NCBI GenBank assembly: GCA_015654695.1
Contig: JAATGJ010000075.1
Coordinates: 1-54,476, forward strand
DNA length: 54,476 nt
Origin: Chitinophagales bacterium
GTDB lineage: Bacteria > Bacteroidota > Bacteroidia > Chitinophagales > Chitinophagaceae
Direction: 5' to 3'
The notes under the pieces were generated by a model. That model saw only the letters and a list, made by a program, of their open reading frames with translations. It did not search any database and was not told where the DNA came from. The stretch's first letter is position 1; each line of letters opens with the position of its first letter. Below, one piece after another: positions 26,220 through 34,292 of the stretch. A program made the position numbers and the translations under genes.

Positions 26220-26759
26220 CTATTTACTCTCCAGCGCCTCCTTCACCCATTCTTCCAGCTTTCCTTCTTTATCTTTATCTATTACTTTGGGTAATAGTTT
26301 TTCTTTTTTTATATCACCGCCTAAATTGTAACAGGCAATTGCAGACTTTATACCTGCCACATTACATTTTATATTATCCTTGCTATAACTATTCTCTAAG
26401 CAATAACGTGCATAGCCAGCCATCCATACCATCAGCAGTTGCGGGTTTTTATCAAAGAGTTTCATAATGGGTTGCTGTACTTCTATAGTTACGTTGGGGC
26501 TGTTGGTGAGCCAGGCAAGCACCCAGGTATTTACTTTTGTTCTTTTATTCATATCGGTTCCAATGGCATTACTCTCCAGCCATTTGGCAGCGGCGATTAC
26601 ATCTTTTTCCGTATTTACAAACTCTTCTTTGGTAACTGGCAGGCTGGCGGGTACTTCAAACTCCTGCGCATGAACGATGACAGATAATTGCAACGAAACA
26701 AATAAAAAGGAAACTGCAAGAATGTTACGACCCGGGAGGGAAGGAGTGGCAAGTTGCAT
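26220..26759 (-). CDS. Exported hypothetical protein
   Basis: 179 residues from ATG 26759. A longer frame opens at 26909, but only the shorter start places the secretion signal (NILAVSFLFVSLQLSVIVHAQ) near the N-terminus. The mature part is helical (VTKEEFVNTEKDVIAAAKWL, MKLFDKNPQLLMVWMAGYAR) and ends in a lysine-rich stretch (KVIDKDKEGKLEEWVKEALE). No family recognised. Divergent from the esterase gene at 26918. Confidence 0.75.
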   Translation of the reverse strand: MQLATPSLPGRNILAVSFLFVSLQLSVIVHAQEFEVPASLPVTKEEFVNTEKDVIAAAKWLESNAIGTDMNKRTKVNTWVLAWLTNSPNVTIEVQQPIMKLFDKNPQLLMVWMAGYARYCLENSYSKDNIKCNVAGIKSAIACYNLGGDIKKEKLLPKVIDKDKEGKLEEWVKEALESK

Positions 26760-26782
26760 AGTTGGTTTGGGTTTAGTGGCTA

Positions 26783-26807
26783 TCCAAGCTATGAAAGGTT
26801 TTTGAGA
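26783..26807. repeat. 25-bp direct repeat, left copy
   Basis: These 25 bases, beginning tccaagctatgaaagg, recur exactly at 29401-29425 in the same orientation. Both are preceded by ggctat. The two copies bracket the esterase and second YhcG-type genes. Confidence 0.85.
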
Positions 26808-26917
26808 GATGCAAATAATATTGGCGTCCAGGTTTTTTCCGTAGTAATGAATGCCCCGCCATAGGCATAAGATGGAATTATTAATTAATTTAGATTCACC
26901 TTTAATCAAAAAATATC

Positions 26918-27787
26918 ATGAACAAATTTCTATTAGCTGTACAGACGCTTACGTTTATCCTGTTATCATCTGCCCTGCAAGCGCAGGGTAACAAAGAAAT
27001 TTCTCTATGGCCTGCCGGCGCTTCCGGTTCCGAAGGTAAAACCACAAAAGAAAAGGTAAGGATATCCGAAGGAGGCGACCATGTAGTATCGGGCATACAT
27101 AACCCTTCCATCACACCTTACCTGCCCGCTAAAGAAATAAATACAGGCGCAGCCATCATCATTGCTCCCGGCGGCGGGCATCGTGAATTATGGATAGATC
27201 ATGAAGGATATAATCCTGCCCGGTGGTTTCGTGAAAGAGGTATCGCCGCTTTTGTGGTGAAAGACCGTGTGGCCAAAGAAGATAGTTCTGTATATACGGT
27301 GGCTGATCATGAACTGGCAGATATGCAACGTGCTATCCGCTTAGTTAAAAGCAAGGCGAAAGAATGGGGGATTGATACTGCCAGGATAGGAGTCATGGGT
27401 TTTTCTGCAGGGGGCGAAGTAGCTGGCCTGGCTGCTATGCATTTTGATAATGGTAAACCAGCCGATGCTGATGTCATTGAACGGCAATCATCACATCCCG
27501 CTTTCCAGGCGTTGATTTATCCCGGTAATGCTGCCCGGTTAACCGTGTCAAAAAATTCTCCACCTATATTTATTGTATGCGGCTACAATGACAGGGCGGA
27601 TATTTCAAAAGGAATGGCCGCCTTATACCTTAAATACAAGGAAGAGGATGTACCTGCAGAGTTGCATATTTACAGCAAAGCGGGACATGGTTTTGGAATG
27701 CGGGTATCTAATAGCGGTGCAGTGGCAGGCTGGCCTTTGCGGTTAGCAGAGTGGTTAGCAGATATTGGGATGGTGAAAACTAAGTGA
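26918..27787 (+). CDS. Exported alpha/beta-hydrolase, acetylxylan-esterase-like (BD-FAE type)
   Basis: 289 residues with a signal peptide cut near LQAQG. An alpha/beta-hydrolase: oxyanion segment IIIAPGGGHREL, nucleophile Ser in GVMGFSAGGEVAG (about residue 165), acid Asp in IFIVCGYNDRADI, and His in SKAGHGFGMRV near the end. This family contains carbohydrate esterases that deacetylate plant polysaccharides and related exported lipases. The periplasmic or surface location fits glycan breakdown together with the exported AGE epimerase elsewhere in the window, though the two are 14 kb apart. Confidence 0.9.
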   Translation: MNKFLLAVQTLTFILLSSALQAQGNKEISLWPAGASGSEGKTTKEKVRISEGGDHVVSGIHNPSITPYLPAKEINTGAAIIIAPGGGHRELWIDHEGYNPARWFRERGIAAFVVKDRVAKEDSSVYTVADHELADMQRAIRLVKSKAKEWGIDTARIGVMGFSAGGEVAGLAAMHFDNGKPADADVIERQSSHPAFQALIYPGNAARLTVSKNSPPIFIVCGYNDRADISKGMAALYLKYKEEDVPAELHIYSKAGHGFGMRVSNSGAVAGWPLRLAEWLADIGMVKTK

Positions 27788-27817
27788 GTAAACCCTTTGA
27801 TAGTATTCGAATATTAT

Positions 27818-29023
27818 TCAACCCATTAGTTTTTTAAGTGTTTCAGCATTGGGCAAAGCATTTTTAAATTGCTTTGGTAATTGATGACTGGTTTTATAAG
27901 TAGCCACTCCCAGTGGTTTAGTCATATCCCTGAAAGAAAACTCAACGATCTTATTGTTTTTCTCTTTACACAAAATAATGCCGATGGCCGGCAGCTCGTG
28001 AGGTTGTTTGATGTATTCATCCAAGGCTGTAAGATAGAAGTTCATTTTGCCGGCATACTCCGGTTTAAACCTTCCTTTTTTCAGATCAAAGGCCACAAGG
28101 CATTGTAATTTTCTGTTGAAGAACAGGAGGTCTGTAAAGAATTCTTCTCCTGCAACCAGTAAGCGGTATTGACTGGAGATAAAAGCAAAATCCGTTCCCA
28201 GCGACAGCAGGAATTTTTTAATATTGCGCACTATTTCATTTTCAATTACCCTTTCATCTTCTTCACCCGGAGTTTCAATATTTATAAAGTCAAGGAGGTA
28301 TTCGTCTTTAAAACTTTGCAGCGCCTTTGATCTTAAATTTTCATTGGTAATGGCTATTGAAAAATTATTGGGCAGCGTGCCTTTTTTCCTGAATAATTTA
28401 TTTTTAAGGTGGTGTTTTAAAGTAGTAACAGACCAAAATTCAGTAGCCATTCCTGCAATATAAAACTGCCGTTCTTCCATTGTTTTCGTTTTGGCTAATA
28501 GCTCTGCATGATGCGTAAAACTTACTGAAAGAAATGCGGAGATAAATTGGTCCGTCAGTGACGGACTAATTTGATCAGTTGCCATTTGGTTAATTATTAA
28601 TTTACCCGAGCCGTAATTTTTTTTACCCTTCTTTTGTAATTGGGCCGTTGGCGACGGTCTAATTGCAGACTTGCCCGCTCCCGGTTTGTCTTTAACCCTT
28701 TTTTGTAATTGGTCCGTCGGTGACGGACTAATTGTAAAACAGGTGTTCCATTCCCGGTAAAAGGTTCTCATTCGTTTAATATTAGTAGCTGAAAAGCCTT
28801 TTAAACCGGGGAGTTCTTTTTGCAAATCATTGGAAAGTTGGTCCAATATTTTGTCACCCCATTTTCCCTGTTTTGCTTTTTCATCAATTAATTTTCCAAC
28901 ATTAAAATACAAAGCCAGCAGTTCGCGGTTTGCCAAAGCAGCGGCCCTGTACCTGCTTGCAAGTATGGCAGACTTCAGGTGTTTTATAGTTTCGGTGTAA
29001 GCTTTTATTTTCATGTCAGTCAT
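27818..29023 (-). CDS. YhcG-type PD-(D/E)XK nuclease (DUF1016), copy 2, with repeat-expanded linker
   Basis: 401 residues, 64 more than copy 1. The N-terminal DUF1016 domain runs to MRTFYREWN (about 95). A lysine/proline-rich insertion of about 60 residues follows, built from repeated units (ISPSPTDQLQK, IRPSPTAQLQK, ISPSLTDQF). The fold resumes at SFTHHAELL and RQFYIAGMATEFWSVTTLKH, and the nuclease core is FFTDLLFFNRKLQCLVAFDLK, with Asp and D-x-K. The E of the usual E-x-K is Asp here. ATG 29014 is an alternative start. Activity and partners unknown; no methylase or helicase nearby. Confidence 0.92.
   Translation of the reverse strand: MTDMKIKAYTETIKHLKSAILASRYRAAALANRELLALYFNVGKLIDEKAKQGKWGDKILDQLSNDLQKELPGLKGFSATNIKRMRTFYREWNTCFTISPSPTDQLQKRVKDKPGAGKSAIRPSPTAQLQKKGKKNYGSGKLIINQMATDQISPSLTDQFISAFLSVSFTHHAELLAKTKTMEERQFYIAGMATEFWSVTTLKHHLKNKLFRKKGTLPNNFSIAITNENLRSKALQSFKDEYLLDFINIETPGEEDERVIENEIVRNIKKFLLSLGTDFAFISSQYRLLVAGEEFFTDLLFFNRKLQCLVAFDLKKGRFKPEYAGKMNFYLTALDEYIKQPHELPAIGIILCKEKNNKIVEFSFRDMTKPLGVATYKTSHQLPKQFKNALPNAETLKKLMG
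28544..28733. repeat. Three in-frame palindromes expanding the second YhcG-type gene
   Basis: Copy A arms 28544-28556 and 28560-28572; copy B about 28638-28664; copy C arms 28707-28718 and 28722-28733. The core is gtccgtc-N3-gacggac and mismatches are mostly G-T wobbles. Spacing is 93 and 69 bases, both multiples of three, so each keeps the frame and encodes I-x-P-S-x-T-x-Q-L/F. The same spot in the first YhcG-type gene holds a single palindrome. Confidence 0.95.
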
Positions 29024-29570
29024 TCTTTAACCACTCATTGGAAAATAATTTTCGGCCTTTATTATGATTGTTTTATCACGATAGTTTTCTATTACACTAC
29101 CGCTACAACTTCACCCACTGCCGGCAGTCGCGGCAAGGGGTTTTCCGGCATTAATACAAATACACGATTTAATGTTTGGATTCGCGGAATTGATTGGCAT
29201 GGTTTGATAGTTTGGTTTAATGGTATTGCTGTAATGAATTATGTTGATAACATCATCAACATAATATGGTGCGCAGCTATAACAGGGGCTGATAAATTAT
29301 CAGAATTTTTTTCTTTTGCGTTTATGCGGGTCGCATAGTAAAAGTAATCCGTGGAAGAAAGGTTCGCAAAGTTCATTGTTGATAAGGATTTATGGCTATG
29401 TCCAAGCTATGAAAGGTTTTTGAGAAGGTCAAAAAAAAGTAGGAGTGATGGTATAGGGAAAGTTTCCGGTCATCCTGAATCAAGTGCAGGACACGAGTCC
29501 GGGATGATAGCGTGGATTTTTTATTGCATTGAAAATGTCGAAAACGGAAAAGTTTCTAATAGTGTCTTTC
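29024..29570. other. Gene-free stretch upstream of the second YhcG-type gene
   Basis: No supported gene. It holds the right copy of the 25-bp direct repeat (29401-29425) and, at about 29470-29508, a catcctgaatc...gggatgat imperfect inverted repeat. That motif resembles the catcctga-type interspersed repeats common in Bacteroidota. The open frames across it have no recognisable protein features. Confidence 0.5.
29401..29425. repeat. 25-bp direct repeat, right copy
   Basis: Exact copy of 26783-26807 in the same orientation, starting tccaagctatgaaagg. The distance between copies is about 2.6 kb. Confidence 0.85.
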
Positions 29571-30212
29571 TCAAACAGCCAGTTTCATCTCCCGGTATAT
29601 AGCTATATCAATTAAACAAAACCAAAGAAGGAAAAACAGGAAAGTTATTTTTTGAATTACGGGCAGGTAATACATGAAATGACCGGTATGATATACATAA
29701 TTGTTTACGATAACCAGCAGAATACAAAACAAACCCAGGACAAATAGTTTATAAGAATGAATTTTGTATAAACCCATGATAGTTACAAACAGGGCGATCA
29801 CGCCAAAAAATCCTGATACATTGATCACTGTATCGTGGTAAGCTGTTGAAAGGAATAAAGGTATAACCATCGAGATCATACCCGAAAAGCGGATAGTATG
29901 GTGGTTGTATTTGTCAGCGCTGAAAAGCTTTGGAACATGAAACCAAAAAAGAAAAACAGACGCACACAGAACGGCCATAGCTATCATAGCAACAGGTCTT
30001 GCTTTGTTGCGGTCGCCATTTTTCGCATGTTCGCCCAGCAGGTCACACCAGTAATTTGTGAGTATATTAAAACCCTTTTCATGGTTATCCGTATCCGAAC
30101 CTCCGGGATATACCAGGGCGGCAACTATGTACAGAAGTATAAAAAGACAGATGCCAAAGGAAGGCGCCAGTATCCATATATTATTTGCGCTATTTGGTTT
30201 CCGGGTTGTCAA
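29571..30212 (-). CDS. DUF998-family membrane protein
   Basis: 213 residues with six hydrophobic segments. The segment YPGGSDTDNHEKGFNILTNY with WCDLL after the first helix matches the DUF998 signature, in which a YPGG...G...NYW...L loop follows TM1. Members are small integral membrane proteins of unknown role, sometimes lipid- or stress-related. Transcribed alone and divergent from the DUF1345 gene, 112 bases apart. Confidence 0.8.
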   Translation of the reverse strand: MTTRKPNSANNIWILAPSFGICLFILLYIVAALVYPGGSDTDNHEKGFNILTNYWCDLLGEHAKNGDRNKARPVAMIAMAVLCASVFLFWFHVPKLFSADKYNHHTIRFSGMISMVIPLFLSTAYHDTVINVSGFFGVIALFVTIMGLYKIHSYKLFVLGLFCILLVIVNNYVYHTGHFMYYLPVIQKITFLFFLLWFCLIDIAIYREMKLAV

Positions 30213-30324
30213 TAGACAGGGGTTATAAAAAACAATGAGAGTACAAATAAAGATATACTGGCGGACAATCTGCTGTTAATTCTTATCTTAACGGGTATTC
30301 AATAATTATATTTAAATAAAGACT

Positions 30325-31017
30325 ATGGCTGCGACTGCAACAAAAAAGAGGTCAAAAGATATTTTACACAGGATGCATCTCAAGCACCGTATCTTCATCA
30401 GCCTGTTTATCGCCCTGCTTGCTTTTTTGCTGGTCTTCCAAACCAACCTTGACCGCCTGGTAATGGCTATGATCGTATGGAATGCCTTTGCCTTTTCATT
30501 CATCGGCACCAGTTGGCTCGTTTTCTTTACCCGTACCTCGGCACAGATGAGGGTGCGGGCCCGGCAGGAAGACGGAAACCGGGTTTTTGTGTTTACGGTT
30601 ATTTTAATTTCTTCTTTCGCCAGCATGTTCGCTGTATTGCTGCTTGTACTTTCTAAAGATGCGGGAGGCACACCCAGGATCATTTATGTACCGGTAGCTG
30701 TTGCCACCATGTTATTTTCCTGGATCATGGTGCATACCACATTTTGTTTTCACTATGCACACCTGTATTATGATGATGCGGAGGAAGACACTGAAATATT
30801 TGCGGGCGGATTGGATTTCCCCAATGAGAAAAGGCCCGACTATATGGATTTTGTTTATTTCTCTTTTGGTGTGGGTATGTCTTTCCAGGTGTCTGACGTG
30901 GATATTACCTCAAGAACTATCAGGCGGCTGGTGCTGTTACATGGTTTACTGGCATTCGGGCTTAATACGTTTGTAGTAGCGCTTACAATTAACCTGATCG
31001 CGGGATTAAAACATTAA
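30325..31017 (+). CDS. DUF1345-family membrane protein
   Basis: 230 residues. Hydrophobic helices at about 25-42, 45-70, 90-110, 120-140, 170-185 and 205-226. The sequence WIMVHTTFCFHYAHLYYDD in the fourth helix and DYMDFVYFSFGVGMSFQVSD in the loop and fifth helix are the recognisable DUF1345 motifs. Function unknown; some relatives lie near cation-related genes. Ends two bases before the convergent gene on the other strand. Confidence 0.85.
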   Translation: MAATATKKRSKDILHRMHLKHRIFISLFIALLAFLLVFQTNLDRLVMAMIVWNAFAFSFIGTSWLVFFTRTSAQMRVRARQEDGNRVFVFTVILISSFASMFAVLLLVLSKDAGGTPRIIYVPVAVATMLFSWIMVHTTFCFHYAHLYYDDAEEDTEIFAGGLDFPNEKRPDYMDFVYFSFGVGMSFQVSDVDITSRTIRRLVLLHGLLAFGLNTFVVALTINLIAGLKH

Positions 31018-31019
31018 GA

Positions 31020-31493
31020 TCAGGCAGCCTGCTTCTGGTTACTGAAAGCAAATGCCAGGGTGATGCCGCTTAGTTTATTATTAATGACAGTAACACATCC
31101 GCCTATTTTTTCTGTCATGCTCTGTACCTGGCGCAGGCTGTTAGAGATAGCCCAGTTCTGCCGGGAATCATTGGTATTAATATTCAGCCAGGTGGTGTTG
31201 CCGGATAAATTTGCTGAAACATGGATACAGTTGTCCTTTGTATATACTATCGTAGTGCTAAGCAATCGCCTTATTACGTCAGCAATGATATTTTTCTCAT
31301 TGTTAACAAGCACTCCGTTTTCAACATCATTTACAATAAAGCATTTTTGTTGCAGGGTTCTGGGTAATATGCCAATCATTACCTGGTTGACAAGCTGGCG
31401 CAGGGGTATGGAGCTGTTCGATTCCTTTGGATAGGCGGTTTTCAATGGAGTTCCCGTAAAAAGGGATTGTAAAAGGGATAAGATTCTTTTCAT
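31020..31493 (-). CDS. Small protein with a degenerate histidine-kinase-like ATPase fold
   Basis: 157 residues from ATG 31493 (MKRILSLLQSLFTGTPLKTA); an ATG at 31526 is also in frame. Residues 40-155 follow the HATPase strand-helix order: QQKCFIVNDVENGVLVNNEK, then NIIADVIRRLLSTTIVYTKD where the N-box would be, and GGCVTVINNKLSGITLAFAF as the final strands. The conserved Asn and the Gly-rich G boxes are absent, so ATP binding is doubtful. It may be a scaffold or decoy kinase partner. Confidence 0.6.
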   Translation of the reverse strand: MKRILSLLQSLFTGTPLKTAYPKESNSSIPLRQLVNQVMIGILPRTLQQKCFIVNDVENGVLVNNEKNIIADVIRRLLSTTIVYTKDNCIHVSANLSGNTTWLNINTNDSRQNWAISNSLRQVQSMTEKIGGCVTVINNKLSGITLAFAFSNQKQAA

Positions 31494-31927
31494 GATGCTG
31501 TGTATGGATTTCATTGTACAAAGCAACCATAGCTGCTACATGAAAAAAATAGAGCATTCGTTCAATTTTTTGTCATAGCCGTTTCTTCAATCGTGTAGAA
31601 TAGCTTCTACCATCGAGTAAAAACCCGCTGCTAAGAAAAGGGGAGCATATTTATAATGCGCTGAGGGTAAGCGAAATTAATAACCCTTTTTCCAGATACT
31701 GGTTCTTTACAGTTTATGTATGCCCCGATTGTATTAGCCCGGGAGAAAGATACAGGGCTTGCCGGGGACCGGCTAAATTCGCCTTTAAAGCTCAATAAGG
31801 GTTCAGAACTGCCGTCACAAACCTTATTTTTACGGGCAGCAACCAATCAAGGCTGGATTTACTGGGCCTTTGGACAAATCGCTAAAAAATTCTCTTACAG
31901 GCACTCCTGTTTCTCCAATGTTTCCCC

Positions 31928-31935
31928 TACCTTTG
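31928..31935 (+). promoter_or_regulatory. Putative -7 promoter box of the rpmB operon (TACCTTTG)
   Basis: TACCTTTG matches TAnnTTTG exactly, 35 bases before the rpmB ATG. The upstream -33 box is only approximate. The rest of 31494-31927 shows no gene; an in-frame extension of rpmB back to 31716 has no L28 similarity. Confidence 0.6.
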
Positions 31936-31970
31936 CCTCCCGAATTTTCGGGACTAAATATTCGACTATT

Positions 31971-32207
31971 ATGGCTAGAGTATGTCAGGTTACAGGTAAG
32001 GTTCCGGTGGGTGGACACAAGGTTTCCCACTCCAATATTAAGACAAGGCGTCGCTTTCTGCCTAACCTGCAGAAAAAACGTTTTTACCTCGCCGAAGAAG
32101 ATAAATGGATCACCCTGAAATTGACAACGGATGCTATCCGCACTATCAATAAAAGAGGTCTGTTCAATGTGGTAAAAGAGCTGAGAGCGCAAGGACAAAA
32201 ATTATAA
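31971..32207 (+). CDS. rpmB: 50S ribosomal protein L28
   Basis: 78 residues starting MARVCQVTGKVPVGGHKVSH, followed by SNIKTRRRFLPNLQKKRFYL, the standard bL28 sequence. The correct ATG is at 31971; the frame stays open upstream but that part is not L28. It heads the rpmB-rpmG-DUF4295 cluster, where L28 and L33 are normally co-transcribed, and is probably growth-rate regulated from the promoter at 31928. Confidence 0.97.
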   Translation: MARVCQVTGKVPVGGHKVSHSNIKTRRRFLPNLQKKRFYLAEEDKWITLKLTTDAIRTINKRGLFNVVKELRAQGQKL

Positions 32208-32301
32208 ATGTGCTGCTTCACGCCGTTGGCGGAAGAAGTTATGCTGATCCGCAAATATTCATGAGCACGGCAGCATATTATCAAATCATCAAAATAAGAA
32301 A

Positions 32302-32484
32302 ATGGCAAAGAAAGGAAGTCGGGTACAGGTAATACTGGAATGTACCGAGCACAAAACAAGCGGTAAACCCGGTACGAGCCGTTATATTACGGTTAAAAAC
32401 AAAAAGAACGACCCGGAAAGAATGGAGTTGAAAAAATTCAACCCGATCTTAAAGAAGATGACTCTTCATAAAGAAATTAAGTAA
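32302..32484 (+). CDS. rpmG: 50S ribosomal protein L33
   Basis: 60 residues, [20 protein letters not shown], then [20 protein letters not shown], the typical bL33 form. It has a single Cys and no CxxC pair, so it is the zinc-free (C-minus) type. It lies 94 bases after rpmB. The following 103 bases to the next gene show no tRNA or other feature. Confidence 0.97.
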   Translation: MAKKGSRVQVILECTEHKTSGKPGTSRYITVKNKKNDPERMELKKFNPILKKMTLHKEIK

Positions 32485-32587
32485 ATGGGTTGTCCAAGCT
32501 GGTTAGCGGATAGGCTAATTGGCTGTTTTCATTAGTATATTATCACAACTTGTCCCGCCGAAGGCGTGGATAGCAAATTAAAATATC

Positions 32588-32758
32588 ATGGCAAAAGCAG
32601 CTAAAACCGCGATCAAGAAAGACCCTAAACAGGCAGCAGAAGCAAAGAACTACACGAAAGTGATCAAAGCTGTGCGCAGCCCTAAATCAGGAGCTTATAC
32701 CTTCAAAGAACAAATTATCCATAAGGATAAGGTAAAAGAATTCCTGGCTCAGAAATAA
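32588..32758 (+). CDS. DUF4295-family small basic protein
   Basis: 56 residues, short enough to be missed. The start is ATG 32588 (MAKAAKTAIKKDPKQAAEAK) and it contains YTKVIKAVRSPKSGAYTFKE, ending EFLAQK. This Bacteroidota-specific basic protein regularly follows rpmG, and is probably ribosome-associated by location and charge. That role is inference. A terminator follows 40 bases later. Confidence 0.93.
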   Translation: MAKAAKTAIKKDPKQAAEAKNYTKVIKAVRSPKSGAYTFKEQIIHKDKVKEFLAQK

Positions 32759-32798
32759 TACACCCTCTCGTCCCCCTGAAGACGATAATCTGGTATTT

Positions 32799-32830
32799 AA
32801 GCTGTCACGATATTTGTCGGGCAGCTTTTT
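32799..32830 (+). terminator. Terminator of the rpmB-rpmG-DUF4295 operon
   Basis: AAGCTGTC (32799-32806) pairs with GGCAGCTT (32820-32827), one wobble, around a 13-base loop, and a TTTTT run (32826-32830) follows. It separates the ribosomal genes from ftsY. Confidence 0.75.
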
Positions 32831-32986
32831 AGTTTACACCTGCCTCTTAAAAGGTGAACTTAAATTTGAACTTCCTGTTAGTATATTGCAGCTTCTAATT
32901 CGGGCATTGTTCTTTAATCATAATTTTTAATCTACACACTTTGCAAAAATCAGTGTGTTTAAAATCATCTTTTAGGGATTAGAGGT

Positions 32987-33952
32987 ATGGGATTATTCAA
33001 CAAACTGTTTGGTAAAAAAGAGAAAGAAAGCCTGGACCAGGGTTTGCAAAAAACCAAGGAAGGTTTCTTTGCTAAGATCACCAAGGCAATAGCTGGCAAA
33101 AGCACGGTGGACGAAGAAGTATTAGACCAACTGGAAGAAGCATTGGTGGGCGCTGATGTGGGAATAGAGACTACAGTTAAAATTATTGAACGTATAGAAA
33201 AAAGAGTATCGAAGGAAAAATACATGGGTTCTTCCGAACTCAATAAAATATTACAGCAGGAAATCGAGGCTATACTGGCCGATGCGGAAGAGTCTAATAG
33301 TTATGCTTTTGATTCTGATTTGCCAAAGAAGCCATATATCATACTGGTAGTAGGAGTAAACGGAGTAGGTAAGACAACGACCATTGGTAAACTCGCTTAC
33401 AATTTTAAGAAAGCGGGAAAGAATGTTTTGCTTGGCGCTGCTGATACTTTCCGGGCTGCCGCGGTTGACCAGCTTACTATATGGAGTGAAAGAGCCGGTG
33501 TGCCGATCGTAAAGCAGGATATGGGTTCCGATCCCGCCGCTGTCGCTTTTGATACAGTGCAGAGCGCCGTGGCTAAACAAAGCGATGTCGTATTAATAGA
33601 TACGGCGGGCCGATTACACAATAAAGCCCACCTGATGGAAGAGCTTAGCAAGATCAAAAGAGTGGTACAAAAAGTAATACCGGATGCGCCGCATGAAGTA
33701 TTATTGGTACTGGATGGTTCAACAGGGCAGAATGCGCTGGAACAGGCTAAACAATTTACCGCAGCAACGGATGTCACAGCATTGGCCATTACAAAATTAG
33801 ACGGAACTGCAAAAGGCGGTGTTGTACTGGCGATCGCCAATCAATTCAAAATACCGGTCAAGTTTATTGGTGTAGGTGAAAAGATGGAAGACCTGCTGGT
33901 ATTTGACAAGCATGAGTTCGTAGATAGTTTATTTAACCTGGATAAAAAATAG
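32987..33952 (+). CDS. ftsY: Signal recognition particle receptor FtsY
   Basis: 321 residues of an SRP-family GTPase that docks ribosome-SRP complexes at the membrane. The NG domain is complete: N domain (about 20-100), G1 GVNGVGKT (123-130), G2/insertion-box DTFRAAAVDQL, G3 DTAGR, and G4 TKLDGTAKGG. The acidic A domain of E. coli FtsY is nearly absent, a common reduction. A weak acacact/agtgtgt hairpin (32934-32958) lies upstream of the start. In this phylum FtsY typically follows the L28/L33 block, as here. Confidence 0.97.
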   Translation: MGLFNKLFGKKEKESLDQGLQKTKEGFFAKITKAIAGKSTVDEEVLDQLEEALVGADVGIETTVKIIERIEKRVSKEKYMGSSELNKILQQEIEAILADAEESNSYAFDSDLPKKPYIILVVGVNGVGKTTTIGKLAYNFKKAGKNVLLGAADTFRAAAVDQLTIWSERAGVPIVKQDMGSDPAAVAFDTVQSAVAKQSDVVLIDTAGRLHNKAHLMEELSKIKRVVQKVIPDAPHEVLLVLDGSTGQNALEQAKQFTAATDVTALAITKLDGTAKGGVVLAIANQFKIPVKFIGVGEKMEDLLVFDKHEFVDSLFNLDKK

Positions 33953-33961
33953 AAATGGTAC

Positions 33962-34285
33962 ATGACCTGGAAAAAATTATTCCTGAATTTTATAGCTATT
34001 TCTATAATTGTCGTCATGATATTAACTATCGGGCCATGGTTCTCCAAAAAACAGGATGAAAAATACCGGAGAAAAATAGATCAAAGGGGAGTAGAGGTAA
34101 GAGGGATAATTACCGGCAAGAGGCAATTTAAAGGAAGAGAAATACACTTCAGGTATAACTATAATGGCAAAAATTTTACAAATTACGAGGACAGCAAATT
34201 CTATTACCATTTAGAAGCAGGAGATTCAGTGATTATAAAAATCGATCAAGATACTCCCGGGAATTCTTATATAGTCGGCAATTAA
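33962..34285 (+). CDS. Small membrane-anchored protein (DUF3592-like tail)
   Basis: 107 residues with one N-terminal helix (FLNFIAISIIVVMILTIG) and a beta-rich exposed domain (GVEVRGIITGKRQFKGREIH, FRYNYNGKNFTNYED, GDSVIIKIDQDTPGNSYIVG). The strand order recalls DUF3592-type domains. Start 10 bases after ftsY, so likely co-transcribed with it. Function unknown. Confidence 0.75.
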   Translation: MTWKKLFLNFIAISIIVVMILTIGPWFSKKQDEKYRRKIDQRGVEVRGIITGKRQFKGREIHFRYNYNGKNFTNYEDSKFYYHLEAGDSVIIKIDQDTPGNSYIVGN

Positions 34286-34292
34286 ATTGATC

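Noticed and set aside
28544-28733. CRISPR-like array in the second YhcG-type gene
   Set aside because: Repeats are palindromes within a coding frame with unequal spacing of 69 and 93 bases; no leader or cas gene.
28979-29602. Plus-strand frames of 119 and 83 residues in the gene-free stretch
   Set aside because: No family signal, low coding quality, and one overlaps the start of the YhcG-type gene on the other strand.
31716-31970. N-terminal extension of ribosomal protein L28
   Set aside because: The frame is open but lacks L28 similarity; the family starts at ATG 31971, after the promoter box.
32485-32587. Possible tRNA between rpmG and DUF4295
   Set aside because: A tRNA-like start is suggested by eye, but no acceptor stem, anticodon arm or T-loop can be completed.
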